Source of the DNA: Actinobacteria bacterium IMCC26207
Lineage (GTDB): Bacteria; Actinomycetota; Acidimicrobiia; Acidimicrobiales; Microtrichaceae
Length of the DNA stretch: 64,000 bases
Assembly (NCBI GenBank): GCA_001025035.1
Contig: LCZK01000010.1
Span: 124,001 to 188,000 of the forward strand
Direction: 5' to 3'
Shown piece by piece: positions 47,201 through 55,135 of the stretch. The position numbers and the translations under genes are program-made. Numbering within the stretch: position 1 is the first letter of the stretch; every line of letters starts with the position of its first letter. The notes beneath the pieces were generated by a model that made no database searches, was not told the DNA's origin, and was given only the letters and a program-made list of their open reading frames with translations.

Positions 47201-47613
47201 ATCAGGTTGGCCTGAGAGAGCGAGACCACACGCCCGATGGTGCGGAACTGGCCAGCCCCAGCACCGATTGCCACGTTGACATCTTCTGCTCGAGGTCGCC
47301 AGGTGGCGACTTTGGCGAGTTCGGGTGATTTGGCATCGTTGATCCAGTCGTTATCGATCGCGCGATAGGTAACTGCCGGTGGTGCAAGACCGATGTATCG
47401 ACCCCCTACGAGGGCACTATTCAGCAGCGAGGCCTCGTTTGACATGATGGTGTCTGGTGCAGCGGGAACGTCAATGTGAATGAACTGCCATCCGGCGGGG
47501 ACGCCTTCGGTCCACCCGGCGTCGCGCAGTCTCCATCGCAGTTCGCGGTGAAGTAACTGAAGGGTCTTTCCTCCAGATCCTCCAACACCGACAAGCATCA
47601 TTGGTCGAAGCAT
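44245..47613 (-). CDS. tubulin/FtsZ-like GTPase, large
   Basis: A 1122-residue protein with a tubulin-superfamily nucleotide-binding domain in the first ~350 residues. The loops appear in order: LVGVGGSGGKTLQ (T1, 7-19), FIHIDVPAA (T2, 44-52), AIGAGAGQFRTIGR (T3, 115-128) and SSMAGGSGAGMF (T4, 182-193), corresponding to GVGGAGxN, the T2 strand, GxGAGxxPxxG and GGGTGTG of FtsZ. I do not find a clear T7 loop. The remaining ~750 residues are largely helical with no recognised domain. No signal or membrane helix is seen, so it should be cytosolic. It is flanked by the VWA gene and the two-TM gene in one operon. Confidence 0.8.
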   Translation of the reverse strand: MLRPMMLVGVGGSGGKTLQLLHRELRWRLRDAGWTEGVPAGWQFIHIDVPAAPDTIMSNEASLLNSALVGGRYIGLAPPAVTYRAIDNDWINDAKSPELAKVATWRPRAEDVNVAIGAGAGQFRTIGRVVSLSQANLIRDGLASARTKLSDPGISPQLQRLSIHLGAEAAGISPDPQAVVVSSMAGGSGAGMFLDVADIIRAANPAGWGDSSIGILYTADVFSEIPELARQGVMPNSLAALCEMMNGYWNNTQPGDEYRALERAGIPAAAFERRGLRYPMFVGRSNNSVTLPDQNAVYEASAKTLAAFMTSPAAQNSVYAYLAGNWVNSSVAMQDATPFKDSVKGTVASAMGMGSLSLGRDRFARYTAQRLARSGVEHALRAHTVGRKVPEEITFEAARDEVAVSQLEWFINQCGLDELGEERNQVLDALRPTNTDAEEAARAAIRQQVQQFTQAQPIEYSNMIIQHAEHQRPTYVSATDQALRQQASIWVGLIVGRLEAATLESLSRSGLEATVEILRRMETHVRNVINDLTNEISKYQGMADRMAEGVSGALNEFGTAAMTADNELIPRGIGRAVKTLAFGLEARLRQTACILLDDFARNELRPLLDASSNALGGLRVDEHPPAGAPSMGIEDWPTAGIIPRALFPALNERLVEDVETFPRSFEDQLANTVRDALDPDRMLSPKEAERLAVGEIMTGRGRDLSVDEVLLHDDTWWPQMLNTQRPATAARYQFRLGGADMLERAEEWTHRRDTALGEFVHESLRSYVEVDDMEQRANRRTRVLNAFQEVLAVSPPLVQINNAIVGAVHGTAPTAQYHFTSIPFAQTDIEPELVAMTQNAGQPDDVLAQLSKAMGTGDEQRIEIITTLSAPVQPIVLQSVIKPIAEQWTSSRDNNATREQFWRWRRARALPEFIPASPEVIASMTRGWFLGRLLGDLTWDKQAIGSDPVQIYNPEYQRDEAFPFPYLGPSPTGEMDLLPAVLESMGLSMLESQIRGNIEPLRAYSLLRSLGEDAPQHLRNWVQFGNTAHGKPALSRAWQNADKSIPSEQDATPADRQRAVLAYLDGRKRNYVDRLDESPVTKASMLTQPRWLDLRDILDSAFAALYSETANISTSEADDDGD

Positions 47614-47637
47614 TATTTTCTCATTTCTCTATATGAG

Positions 47638-50600
47638 TTAGTCATCCCAGATGGATGTGTTTGGTGGTGCAGGGGCCGGCGAAGACGGAGCATCAGTGCT
47701 TGGGGTGGTTGGTGGTGCTGCCGTTGGTGGTGCAGGGGTTGGTGGTGCCGCCGTTGGCGATGCAGGTGCAGGCGCTGTCCAGGTTTGAGACGGCGGGGAT
47801 TGCGATGGCTTGACCTGAGATGAGCTATCGCCCCAGTCGATCCCGCCTGCGCCTCCGGGAGGGATTGTTTCGCCGCCCGGCCCAACTTTTGTCTTGGGTT
47901 TTTTGGGGATTTTTTCGGGACGTTCTGGGACTAGCCGGGCTTTCTTGGCCTGTTCGTATTTGCTCGGCAGTCGATCACGCAGCGTGTCCTGCAGCGCAGC
48001 AATTGCAGCAAACCTTCCGAGTGCGGGAACAAACGCAATGAGCCGACCCGTAACAGCGGCCTCGGCCGGCTGAGATCCGTCCAGATCACCAAATGCATCC
48101 GTTTCCCGAGCAGCGGTCTGCGAGCTGACCGGGTCTGGAATAAAGAGCCATTCCTTAGAGATCCACAGTGGGATTCGCGCAGCAGTACCAGCAGTGCCGC
48201 CACTCGAGCGGTCACTACCAATGGCCGCCTGGCCTGCTACCGAGGCCTTGCCGAATGGGGGACTGAATGGGTTTCTTGAGACTGCAGCACGGAAATGAAC
48301 ACCTGAATAGTCAAACGACTTGCTGGGTTTTGAATCCCCACCTAATGCAGTGAAGTCCTCGGGAAGCAGAAGGGCTCCACCGACTGCAGGCTCTAGGCGC
48401 TCCACCGTGGTCTCGGTCAGCTTGACCTTGACGGAGCCGCCCTCCATCAGTGCTAGCGGAGCAAACTTTCCGACGATGAAGTTGGTGACATAGAAGGCCA
48501 GAATCGGTAGCCCGACTCCGATCAGCATCAAGATGGCGAAGAGTGCTCCAGCCACACCAGCGTTAGCCGGCTTGACCAGTTGCACGTCAAGGCTGACTGT
48601 TGCTGGACGGTTCTTGTTGGCCTCTAGAGACCGGGTGCCTAACTGCAACTGACCAGTTGCTAAACCGCGAAGCGACTCCGAAGAAGTAAAGCGAAGCTCG
48701 AGTTCTTCTGCTCCGCCCTTCTTAATCTTCAGGCAGTTCTTCTCGCTTGCCCCGCCGTTGACTGCTTCGACAGAGAGCTTTCCCGCAGCGAGCGACCCCG
48801 GGTCAAGCTTCATCTGATCAAGCCAGACGCAGGTTGCCGTGTTGGGTGAACCCTCAACCTTAATCTTGGCAACGCCAGCCGATTGCGCCTTGGTGCCAGA
48901 GATCGGACCCACGCTCAAGGTTCGAGTGATGATGATGGGGAACCCAATCGGGGGCAACACAACAACCGGCGAGGTTGCAGAACTCGGCGGAAGCGCTACG
49001 CCAGAAGCAGTGGTGACGTTTGCAGTTAGAGACATATTTACCGAGGCGGCCGAAACCTCATTCTCTGCGCGGTACACGCCCTGCCAGGTTCCGTCGGGCT
49101 GTTTGGTGAGCGGGCCAAGGTCGACAGTTTTTTTCGAGGATGGGTCGGTGACTGTGGCAGTCATCGTGGTCGTGCCCGTCAGTCCAGCAGCCGGAATAGG
49201 CGTGCCTTCTGAGCGAGTGAGAACGGCTACAAACTTGTTCTCTTCTCCGGCTCGGAATTTGGTCCCCTCTTTGAGTTGAGGAACCACGTCGCCGAACAAG
49301 TAGATCTGTGCGCGAACGGGTGCTCCCGGGTTTTTCCCGGTGGTGTCAATAAACGTGACCGTCCAAGTTCCGGCCCAGTTATTTCCGCTCGGAGATGACT
49401 CAGCGTCAATCGTGAGCGCATTTCCCGAGAGCCAAGCCCAGGTGATGGCGGTCTCGCCTGCTTGAAGCGCTCCGGAGGTACCCGCATTTCCAGAGACGGG
49501 AATGTCGACCGGTGCAGCACCTGGAGCAGTGAGACGAACGGCTACCCCGGGAGTGTCGACCTGGGCAAGCACATGGAACCGGCGCAGCGCTCCGTCCACA
49601 TCAAAGGTTTTTGTGCCCTGCGGACATTGCTCGGTAGTACTCGGACAAGTAGTCAGGTCAACGGTTTCGGATGAGGACGGGTTTCCAAGACCAGTAACGA
49701 CCTGATCAAAGAAGCTCACGAGTTGCCCCAAATCGCCTGCAAGCAGGTCGCCGTTTTGGGTGCCGTCCTGATCCCCGCAACCGCCGCCTGCCACTACTGA
49801 TCGCAGAAACTCTTGATCGGCTGGGTCAATCTGGGTGGTGAGTGCTACCCCAAAGAGTGAGGTTTGACTTGAGCGGTATTGGTCGGCCACGCCACCACCG
49901 ACACACAAGGTCTGCTTGCCCCGCTCAACTAGGGCCTGCCCACCACCGTTGAGGTACAGGTCAACATCGGGTGCATAGTCCTTGAATTGACTATTGCCGT
50001 TGGCGTCCTTACCAACGTCTTTAGATTTCGGCGTGAGACGGTCCTCAACATCAAACTTTCCATCGGTAAACCACAGAACTGCGGTGCACGGTGGCTCTTC
50101 GTTCTCTGGAGTCATCAGCTTTGCTTGGTTCTGCAAGCTGAGTTGTGCCCCCTGCAGTGCGTTCACATAGTCGGTATCGAATCCCCGATTGCGATCAGCG
50201 AATGAGGCAACCCGTTCTTGGGTGGCAGCCAAGCTGCCTGCGTTGAGGGTGCCCCAGGGGGCGTCTCGTTCGAAATCCACGCCGAAACCCGCAACTTGTA
50301 GGTCAATGCGCACCTGATCGTTGCTACGGCGAACAAGTTCAGCCAGTCCGTTGACTGCTGCTTGGGCTGCAATAACGCGACCGTTGCCGGGATCTGTTTT
50401 TCGCAGGCTCCCAGATTCGTCCACCAGCAAAACCACGGCTAACTGCTTCTGGCCAGACACGCAAGCGGCAAGGCGCTGCAGGGCTGGAGTGAGAGGAGAT
50501 GTAGCGCCCTGGCGCGCCTTCGATGGTGCAGCTCCGGCAGCACCAGCAAGCGTGATGAGCAGGGGGACCAGCGTGAGGGACAGAAGCAGAATCACTAGAA

Positions 50601-50760
50601 CGACTTTCGTGACGGTTGCTCTGTTCATGCGAGGGTTTTTATTGCGGGCTGTTTTGGCCGTTGCTTTTTTGGCTGTTGCTTTTTTGGCTGTTGGTTTTTT
50701 GGCTGTGACCTTGTTGGGCCCTGTGGGGTTTGATTTGGGAAGAGTCTTAGAGGAGGTCAT
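47638..50760 (-). CDS. VWA-domain membrane protein with basic head and proline-rich tail
   Basis: A 1040-residue protein. Order: Lys/Ala-rich head with TAKKA repeats (20-40), membrane helix (51-75), an exported VWA domain with intact MIDAS (VDESGS at 113-118, later WFTDGKFD), beta-rich segments that may be Ig-like, a second helix (about 733-760), then a cytoplasmic part ending in a Pro/Ala/Thr tail. ATG at 50760 overlaps the previous gene's stop by 4 bp; a start at 50805 would lie inside that gene. Topology puts head and tail in the cytoplasm where the tubulin-like protein would be. Extracellular ligand unknown. Confidence 0.82.
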   Translation of the reverse strand: MTSSKTLPKSNPTGPNKVTAKKPTAKKATAKKATAKTARNKNPRMNRATVTKVVLVILLLSLTLVPLLITLAGAAGAAPSKARQGATSPLTPALQRLAACVSGQKQLAVVLLVDESGSLRKTDPGNGRVIAAQAAVNGLAELVRRSNDQVRIDLQVAGFGVDFERDAPWGTLNAGSLAATQERVASFADRNRGFDTDYVNALQGAQLSLQNQAKLMTPENEEPPCTAVLWFTDGKFDVEDRLTPKSKDVGKDANGNSQFKDYAPDVDLYLNGGGQALVERGKQTLCVGGGVADQYRSSQTSLFGVALTTQIDPADQEFLRSVVAGGGCGDQDGTQNGDLLAGDLGQLVSFFDQVVTGLGNPSSSETVDLTTCPSTTEQCPQGTKTFDVDGALRRFHVLAQVDTPGVAVRLTAPGAAPVDIPVSGNAGTSGALQAGETAITWAWLSGNALTIDAESSPSGNNWAGTWTVTFIDTTGKNPGAPVRAQIYLFGDVVPQLKEGTKFRAGEENKFVAVLTRSEGTPIPAAGLTGTTTMTATVTDPSSKKTVDLGPLTKQPDGTWQGVYRAENEVSAASVNMSLTANVTTASGVALPPSSATSPVVVLPPIGFPIIITRTLSVGPISGTKAQSAGVAKIKVEGSPNTATCVWLDQMKLDPGSLAAGKLSVEAVNGGASEKNCLKIKKGGAEELELRFTSSESLRGLATGQLQLGTRSLEANKNRPATVSLDVQLVKPANAGVAGALFAILMLIGVGLPILAFYVTNFIVGKFAPLALMEGGSVKVKLTETTVERLEPAVGGALLLPEDFTALGGDSKPSKSFDYSGVHFRAAVSRNPFSPPFGKASVAGQAAIGSDRSSGGTAGTAARIPLWISKEWLFIPDPVSSQTAARETDAFGDLDGSQPAEAAVTGRLIAFVPALGRFAAIAALQDTLRDRLPSKYEQAKKARLVPERPEKIPKKPKTKVGPGGETIPPGGAGGIDWGDSSSQVKPSQSPPSQTWTAPAPASPTAAPPTPAPPTAAPPTTPSTDAPSSPAPAPPNTSIWDD
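50656..50700 (-). repeat. 15-bp coding tandem repeat in the VWA protein head
   Basis: Three 15-bp units (GGCTGTTGCTTTTTT type on the plus strand) encode the TAKKA-like, histone-H1-type repeats at the N terminus of the VWA protein. Confidence 0.85.
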
Positions 50761-51140
50761 CTGGCCGCCAAGCTCCATGCCAGGGTCCACGCGTGGGCGC
50801 CGCATAACAGCACTGCGATGAGCGCCATTGCGAACCGTATTTGGCCAGTAACCGGTTGCGGGGAGTAGTTGGAACGCTGCCGGCGTTTCAGGTCCTCAGC
50901 CGTGAACGCCGCAAGGGCACCGATTGAGATCACGGACGCAAAGATCCAGCCTGCAACATGGGCGATGTCATTGAAAGAACCGCCCAGTAGAAGCAGGGCC
51001 GAAACCGCCAGCGCAACACCTGCTCCGACCAAATACGGAATAGGCGGAGCCAGTGGCTGCGTGCTACTCATCGAACCAGAAACACCTGATCCTGCCCCGT
51101 CCGGAAACGGGGTAGCACCGGAAAAACCGCTGCTTGCCAT
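50757..51140 (-). CDS. small three-TM protein, first gene of the tubulin-like/VWA operon
   Basis: A 127-residue protein with a Gly/Ser/Pro-rich head and three membrane helices (about 36-54, 60-80 and 102-122). ATG at 51140 has GGAGG six bases upstream; an in-frame ATG at 51146 would touch that site. Its stop overlaps the VWA start (ATGA). No homology is recognised. Being first and coupled to the VWA gene, it probably assembles with that protein in the membrane. Confidence 0.72.
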   Translation of the reverse strand: MASSGFSGATPFPDGAGSGVSGSMSSTQPLAPPIPYLVGAGVALAVSALLLLGGSFNDIAHVAGWIFASVISIGALAAFTAEDLKRRQRSNYSPQPVTGQIRFAMALIAVLLCGAHAWTLAWSLAAR

Positions 51141-51154
51141 AAACATCCTCCCTC

Positions 51155-51178
51155 AACCGGTTTCTATTGAAACAGGTT
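51155..51178. promoter_or_regulatory. inverted repeat just upstream of the tubulin-like/VWA operon
   Basis: AACCGGTTTC, TATT, GAAACAGGTT: a 10-bp inverted repeat with one mismatch and a 4-bp centre. It lies between the GAGGGAGG ribosome-binding site of the first gene and the upstream region, so it could be an operator or a 5'-leader hairpin. No T-run follows. Confidence 0.5.
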
Positions 51179-51240
51179 CAGGCTCCCAAGGAAAATGATT
51201 TAAAAGAAATCCGATTCCAAGCCCCCTGAAGAACCCGCTT

Positions 51241-51283
51241 TGTTATGCGCCTGACCCCCTATGGAGGGTCCCTCGCATGACAG
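51241..51283. repeat. palindromic intergenic element, copy B
   Basis: Shares a 36-bp identical core (51242-51277) with copy C at 52359-52394. The arms TGTTATGCGCCTGACCC and GGGTCCCTCGCATGACA form an imperfect inverted repeat around CCTATGGA. In the divergent gap between the VWA operon and the esterase. Confidence 0.85.
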
Positions 51284-51351
51284 AGTCGCAGGGAGGCTGC
51301 TGTCGTTCTGAACTTGTTTAGGTTTGGGTTCCGCCATGCCGACAAAAGCAG

Positions 51352-52323
51352 ATGCTTCAAGGTCAACTCGAGCGTCGAGCACCACAGCCGGCGTGTTCCT
51401 ATGCAAGGCTGTTTCGCTCTGCTAGGCGGCGCAGCCCGCTACTACTCCTCACAACGATCACTCTGTTGCTGTCGATGTCATGTGCAAGTAGCCCGGCTGG
51501 GAGCGCCCCGCCGTGGAACCCGGCGGATCATCTTGCCAACGATTGGGGGCGAGGCAATCTGACTGCTGCCTTCACTCAGATTGCCTACAACCCAGATACT
51601 TCCGACCCGGTAGTACGCGCTGATATCTATCTGCCTCGAGCAGGTGGGAACCGTGGGGTCCTTATCTATATACATGGCGGCGGGTTCCTTGGTGGCAACC
51701 GTGCGCAGATGCTTGATGAGGCGGGACCGCTGCTGCATCAGATTGATCGCGGGTTTGCGATTCTTAACATTGACTACCGGCTCGGCGCCTTCCCAAATGG
51801 CGTACCTGACGCGAATGCGGCCGTGCAGTTCGTGCGCAGCAGGGGAAGCGAATTTGGCCTGAATGCTCAGAGCATCATCATCGGTGGATTCTCTGCCGGC
51901 GGAGCAATCTCGGCCGAAGCAGCCCTGTCGGCAAACGGGCAGAACAAAGCCCTCTTTGGGTTACCTCAGGCTGTGGACGGGTGGGTCTCGATCGCCGCGC
52001 CGCTTGACTTCTACTCTCGGCCGACCCCGTTCTGGTCGGCGCCTACTGCATGGTCGACGCTTGATCAGCGGGCCTCGGCGGTCAGCCACCTTGATCCTCT
52101 CGATCCTCCTGGATTGGTCATCCAAGGTGACAGCGATGGGATCGTTCCCCCACTGAACGCAATCACTTTTCAAGCCGCTGCTCGCCGAGTCGGTTATCTC
52201 GGCTTGAATTTGGATTATGTGACCACTGCTCCCGCGAGTTGCCGGACGCACCAAAGTGCGTGCGGCGCATCCGTAGCCAACCTCGACCGATTCTTCGATC
52301 AAGTCGTCGCTCGCACGCCCTAA
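51352..52323 (+). CDS. exported alpha/beta-hydrolase esterase/lipase
   Basis: A 323-residue hormone-sensitive-lipase-type esterase. HGGGFLGG near residue 108 is the oxyanion hole, GGFSAGGAIS near residue 183 the nucleophile elbow, and GDSDGIVPP supplies the acid. The N terminus has a basic stretch and a hydrophobic helix ending LLSMSCASS, which may be a lipoprotein signal although Ser at -3 is unusual. The annotated ATG puts the basic, hydrophobic segment at about residue 20, so the true start may be later. Flanked by two copies of the palindromic element. Confidence 0.85.
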   Translation: MLQGQLERRAPQPACSYARLFRSARRRSPLLLLTTITLLLSMSCASSPAGSAPPWNPADHLANDWGRGNLTAAFTQIAYNPDTSDPVVRADIYLPRAGGNRGVLIYIHGGGFLGGNRAQMLDEAGPLLHQIDRGFAILNIDYRLGAFPNGVPDANAAVQFVRSRGSEFGLNAQSIIIGGFSAGGAISAEAALSANGQNKALFGLPQAVDGWVSIAAPLDFYSRPTPFWSAPTAWSTLDQRASAVSHLDPLDPPGLVIQGDSDGIVPPLNAITFQAAARRVGYLGLNLDYVTTAPASCRTHQSACGASVANLDRFFDQVVARTP

Positions 52324-52353
52324 TTGCCCCCCAAACATCTCCCCAAAAAGCTC

Positions 52354-52406
52354 GTTTCGTTATGCGCCTGACCCCCTATGGAGGGTCCCTCGCAAGACAA
52401 AGCGGG
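52354..52406. repeat. palindromic intergenic element, copy C
   Basis: Same 36-bp core as copy B, with different flanks; the right end reads CGCAAGACAAAGCGGG, like the end of copy A. Sits between the convergent esterase and LLM genes, where a bidirectional terminator would be expected. Confidence 0.85.
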
Positions 52407-52416
52407 AGTGGTGGGG

Positions 52417-53280
52417 TTAGTTCGAGGGTGCGATGACGCTTTCGCCGAAGGCGGCTAGCGCTGCGGTGGTATCGCTCAAGAACATGTACGACGGGATGAT
52501 CACCCGGTCGACACCCTTGTCTGCGAGTTCTTGAACTGCGCCAAGCGGGTCGTCACCAAAGATTGAAGCGTCGCCATAGGTGATCTCGATGCTCGAGGGG
52601 TCACGGTCAGCTGCAGCAGCGGCCTGATTGACTATGTCGACGAGTTCCAGGATGTCGCCGTTGCCGGGGAAGAAGCCGTCGCCGATACGTCCGGCGCGTT
52701 CCGCAGCAATGCGGCTGTGGCCGCCAATGTGAATCGGTACCCGACCATTAGTCGGCTTTGGGTTCACGCTCGCATTAGCAAAATCGGCGAACTCGCCATG
52801 GAACTCGGCATTGTCGTTGTCCCAGAGGGCGCGCATGGCGCCGATGTACTCCTCGGTGCGAGCACCACGTCGGGCGAAGGGAATTCCGAGAGCATTGAAC
52901 TCTTCCTCAAGCCATCCAACGCCAACCCCAAGCTCAACACGCCCACCCGAAATCTCATCCAGAGTTGCCACCGATTTGGCGAGCACAACTGGGTTTCTCT
53001 GCGGCAAAATCAGGATTCCCGTAGCCAAGCGAATGCGGGTGGTAACTGCGGCAACAAATGACAGCCAGATGAGTGGGTCGGGCAAGGGGGTGTCAGTGGC
53101 CATCATCATTTTTCCGCTTGGGTCATACGGGTACTTCGAGGCGTAGCCGTCGGGGTAGATGACATGCTCCACCGTCCAGAGCGATTCAAAGCCTGCGGCC
53201 TCGGCGCCCTGGGCCATCTCGGTCAGGCCGGGTTGGGTTGCAAAGCTCATGATGTTGGCAAAGCCAAGTCCAAATTTCAT
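52417..53280 (-). CDS. LLM-class oxidoreductase (probably F420-dependent)
   Basis: A 287-residue luciferase-like monooxygenase-fold protein. MKFGLGFANI, AEAAGFESLWTVEH, ATGILILPQRNPVVLAKSVATLDEISGGR and ELGVGVGWLEEEFNALG are diagnostic of the actinobacterial LLM class that mostly uses F420 (some use FMN). The start follows AGGAG at a 10-base gap. It lies 12 bp after the Baeyer-Villiger monooxygenase gene, closing a four-gene operon. Substrate unknown. Confidence 0.9.
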   Translation of the reverse strand: MKFGLGFANIMSFATQPGLTEMAQGAEAAGFESLWTVEHVIYPDGYASKYPYDPSGKMMMATDTPLPDPLIWLSFVAAVTTRIRLATGILILPQRNPVVLAKSVATLDEISGGRVELGVGVGWLEEEFNALGIPFARRGARTEEYIGAMRALWDNDNAEFHGEFADFANASVNPKPTNGRVPIHIGGHSRIAAERAGRIGDGFFPGNGDILELVDIVNQAAAAADRDPSSIEITYGDASIFGDDPLGAVQELADKGVDRVIIPSYMFLSDTTAALAAFGESVIAPSN

Positions 53281-53292
53281 TCTGAATCGCTC

Positions 53293-55134
53293 CTAATTCG
53301 TTGTTTCGTTCGGTGGATCTACATGGTCTTGAGCGGGGCCTAGAAATTCGAGGCCGGCGAACTCGCCGTTGCTGCGCCAGTTGTCGATATAGGCAAAGTA
53401 AGCAACCGGGCCGGCCGGGTAGCCCGAGGCCCCGAGTCGCTCACGGCGACCCATTGGTTTGCCCTCGTTGTTGTAGTAGCCAGGCGTGCAATCCAAGTTG
53501 CCAAAGATCGAGGTTCCCATTCCGTCGAGCAGGTCAATCCAAGCCTGTTCGGCCTGCTCGGTGACCTCTACCGTTTCTGCCCCACAGGCAGCTGCATGCG
53601 CAATGGTCGCAGCCACCGTGGTGCCGGCCTCAACCAGGTTGTGCGTGATATTCGAGATCAGGTTGGCCCCCTGATTAGGGCCGACGATGAACAAGTTGGG
53701 GAACCCGTACACGTTGATTCCGTGCAGGGTGGTCATACCCTCGGCCCAATGCTCAGAGAGCGCTTCGTTGTTGCGGCCCGTGGTTTCGAATCCCGCGCGC
53801 CGAGCGTGCTCTGTCCCCACCTCAAAGCCTGAGGCGAAAATCAAACAGTCCAGTTCGTAATGCTCGCCCGCAACCCAAACCCCGGTCGCATCGATGCGCT
53901 CCACCCCTAAGCCTGCAGTGTCGATCAGATGGGCTCCCGGCTCGTTATAGGCCTGCAGATACTCATCGTGAAAGCACGGCCGTTTACACAGTTGGCGGTA
54001 CCAAGGCTTGAGGTGCTCTGCAGTGGCGGGATCGTTCACGATGGCATCAACGCGAGAGCGAATCTCGTTCATCTTCTCGTCGTCGCTCTCATCAAATGCA
54101 CGCTTGACTGTCTCGGGGCCGAACTCCACCCCGGGGACAGACATCTCAGCCACGACGCGGTCACGAATCCGCTGCGCAATGTCAGTCCACCCATCTTTGA
54201 CGAGGTCAACATCGGTGAATCCACCGGTTTGCAGCGTCGCAAAATTGATGGCCCATTCCTGCTGCCAACCCTCGCCTAGGGCCGCAAACTCTTCGGCATC
54301 GATCTTCTGGTTGTTGCGCACATCGATTGAGGATGGAGTTCGCTGAAACACGAACAGTTCTTGGGCTCCTCGGGCAAGGTGCGGGATGCATTGCACCGAA
54401 GTCGCACCAGTTCCGATAATGCCCACTCGCTTGTCGGCAAGCTTTGTCAGCGGCGCGCCCGATGGGTCGCCGCCGGTGTACTCGTAATCCCATCGGCTGG
54501 TATGAAAGCAGTGGCCCTCAAATGTGTCGATCCCCGCCACGCCGGGCAGTTTCGGTCGATGAAGTGGCCCCGTGCCCATGGTGACGAACTGAGCGCGGGT
54601 CTTGTCTCCACGGTTGGTTGAGATGATCCACCGGCCGGTGGACTCATCCCAGTCCAGGGCCGTGACCTGAGTCGAGAACAGTGCCTTCTCGTACAAGTCA
54701 AAGGTGGTTGCGATGCGTTGTGCGTGGCCAAAAATCTCGGGTGCCATGGTGTATTTCTGGCTCGGCATATGCCCGGTCTCTTCGAGCAGAGGCAGGTAGA
54801 TCATGGCGGCCGTGTCGCACATCGCGCCCGGGTAGCGGTTCCAATACCAAGTTCCGCCGACATCGCCCCCTCCATCAATAAGGCGAACGTCATCAACTCC
54901 AGCCTCCTTGAGCCGGGCTCCCGTCACTAAGCCTGCAAAGCCTGCGCCGATCACAGCAACGGTGACCTCGTCGTCAAGCGGCTTACGGGGGACAACCTCG
55001 GTGTACGGATCTTCCAAGAAATGTGCAAACTTGCCGGTGGGCTCGAGGTACTGGGCGTTGCCTTCTGGTCGAAGCCGCTTGTCTCGTTCCTCTTGGTATT
55101 TGGCCCGCAAATCTGTGCGGTCGGTAGAACTCAT
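53293..55134 (-). CDS. flavin-containing Baeyer-Villiger monooxygenase
   Basis: A 613-residue type I Baeyer-Villiger monooxygenase, which inserts oxygen into ketones to give esters or lactones with FAD and NADPH. First Rossmann motif VIGAGFAG near residue 61, fingerprint FEGHCFHTSRW (FxGxxxHxxxW) in the middle, second Rossmann motif GIIGTGATSVQ. Length fits the steroid/phenylacetone group. ATG at 55134 is one base after the stop of the amine oxidase gene, so the two are coupled. In an operon with a hydrolase that could cleave the ester product. Substrate unknown. Confidence 0.92.
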   Translation of the reverse strand: MSSTDRTDLRAKYQEERDKRLRPEGNAQYLEPTGKFAHFLEDPYTEVVPRKPLDDEVTVAVIGAGFAGLVTGARLKEAGVDDVRLIDGGGDVGGTWYWNRYPGAMCDTAAMIYLPLLEETGHMPSQKYTMAPEIFGHAQRIATTFDLYEKALFSTQVTALDWDESTGRWIISTNRGDKTRAQFVTMGTGPLHRPKLPGVAGIDTFEGHCFHTSRWDYEYTGGDPSGAPLTKLADKRVGIIGTGATSVQCIPHLARGAQELFVFQRTPSSIDVRNNQKIDAEEFAALGEGWQQEWAINFATLQTGGFTDVDLVKDGWTDIAQRIRDRVVAEMSVPGVEFGPETVKRAFDESDDEKMNEIRSRVDAIVNDPATAEHLKPWYRQLCKRPCFHDEYLQAYNEPGAHLIDTAGLGVERIDATGVWVAGEHYELDCLIFASGFEVGTEHARRAGFETTGRNNEALSEHWAEGMTTLHGINVYGFPNLFIVGPNQGANLISNITHNLVEAGTTVAATIAHAAACGAETVEVTEQAEQAWIDLLDGMGTSIFGNLDCTPGYYNNEGKPMGRRERLGASGYPAGPVAYFAYIDNWRSNGEFAGLEFLGPAQDHVDPPNETTN

Positions 55135-55135
55135 C

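Noticed and set aside
47613..47885. 90-residue His/Pro-rich frame on the minus strand
   Set aside because: It is another frame of the Pro/Ala/Thr tail of the VWA protein and lies entirely inside that gene plus a short flank; no ribosome-binding site of its own.
51241..52406. Esterase gene as a small transposon or CRISPR-like repeat unit bounded by direct repeats
   Set aside because: No transposase, no target-site duplication seen, only two copies here and a third elsewhere; the repeat is a palindromic intergenic element.
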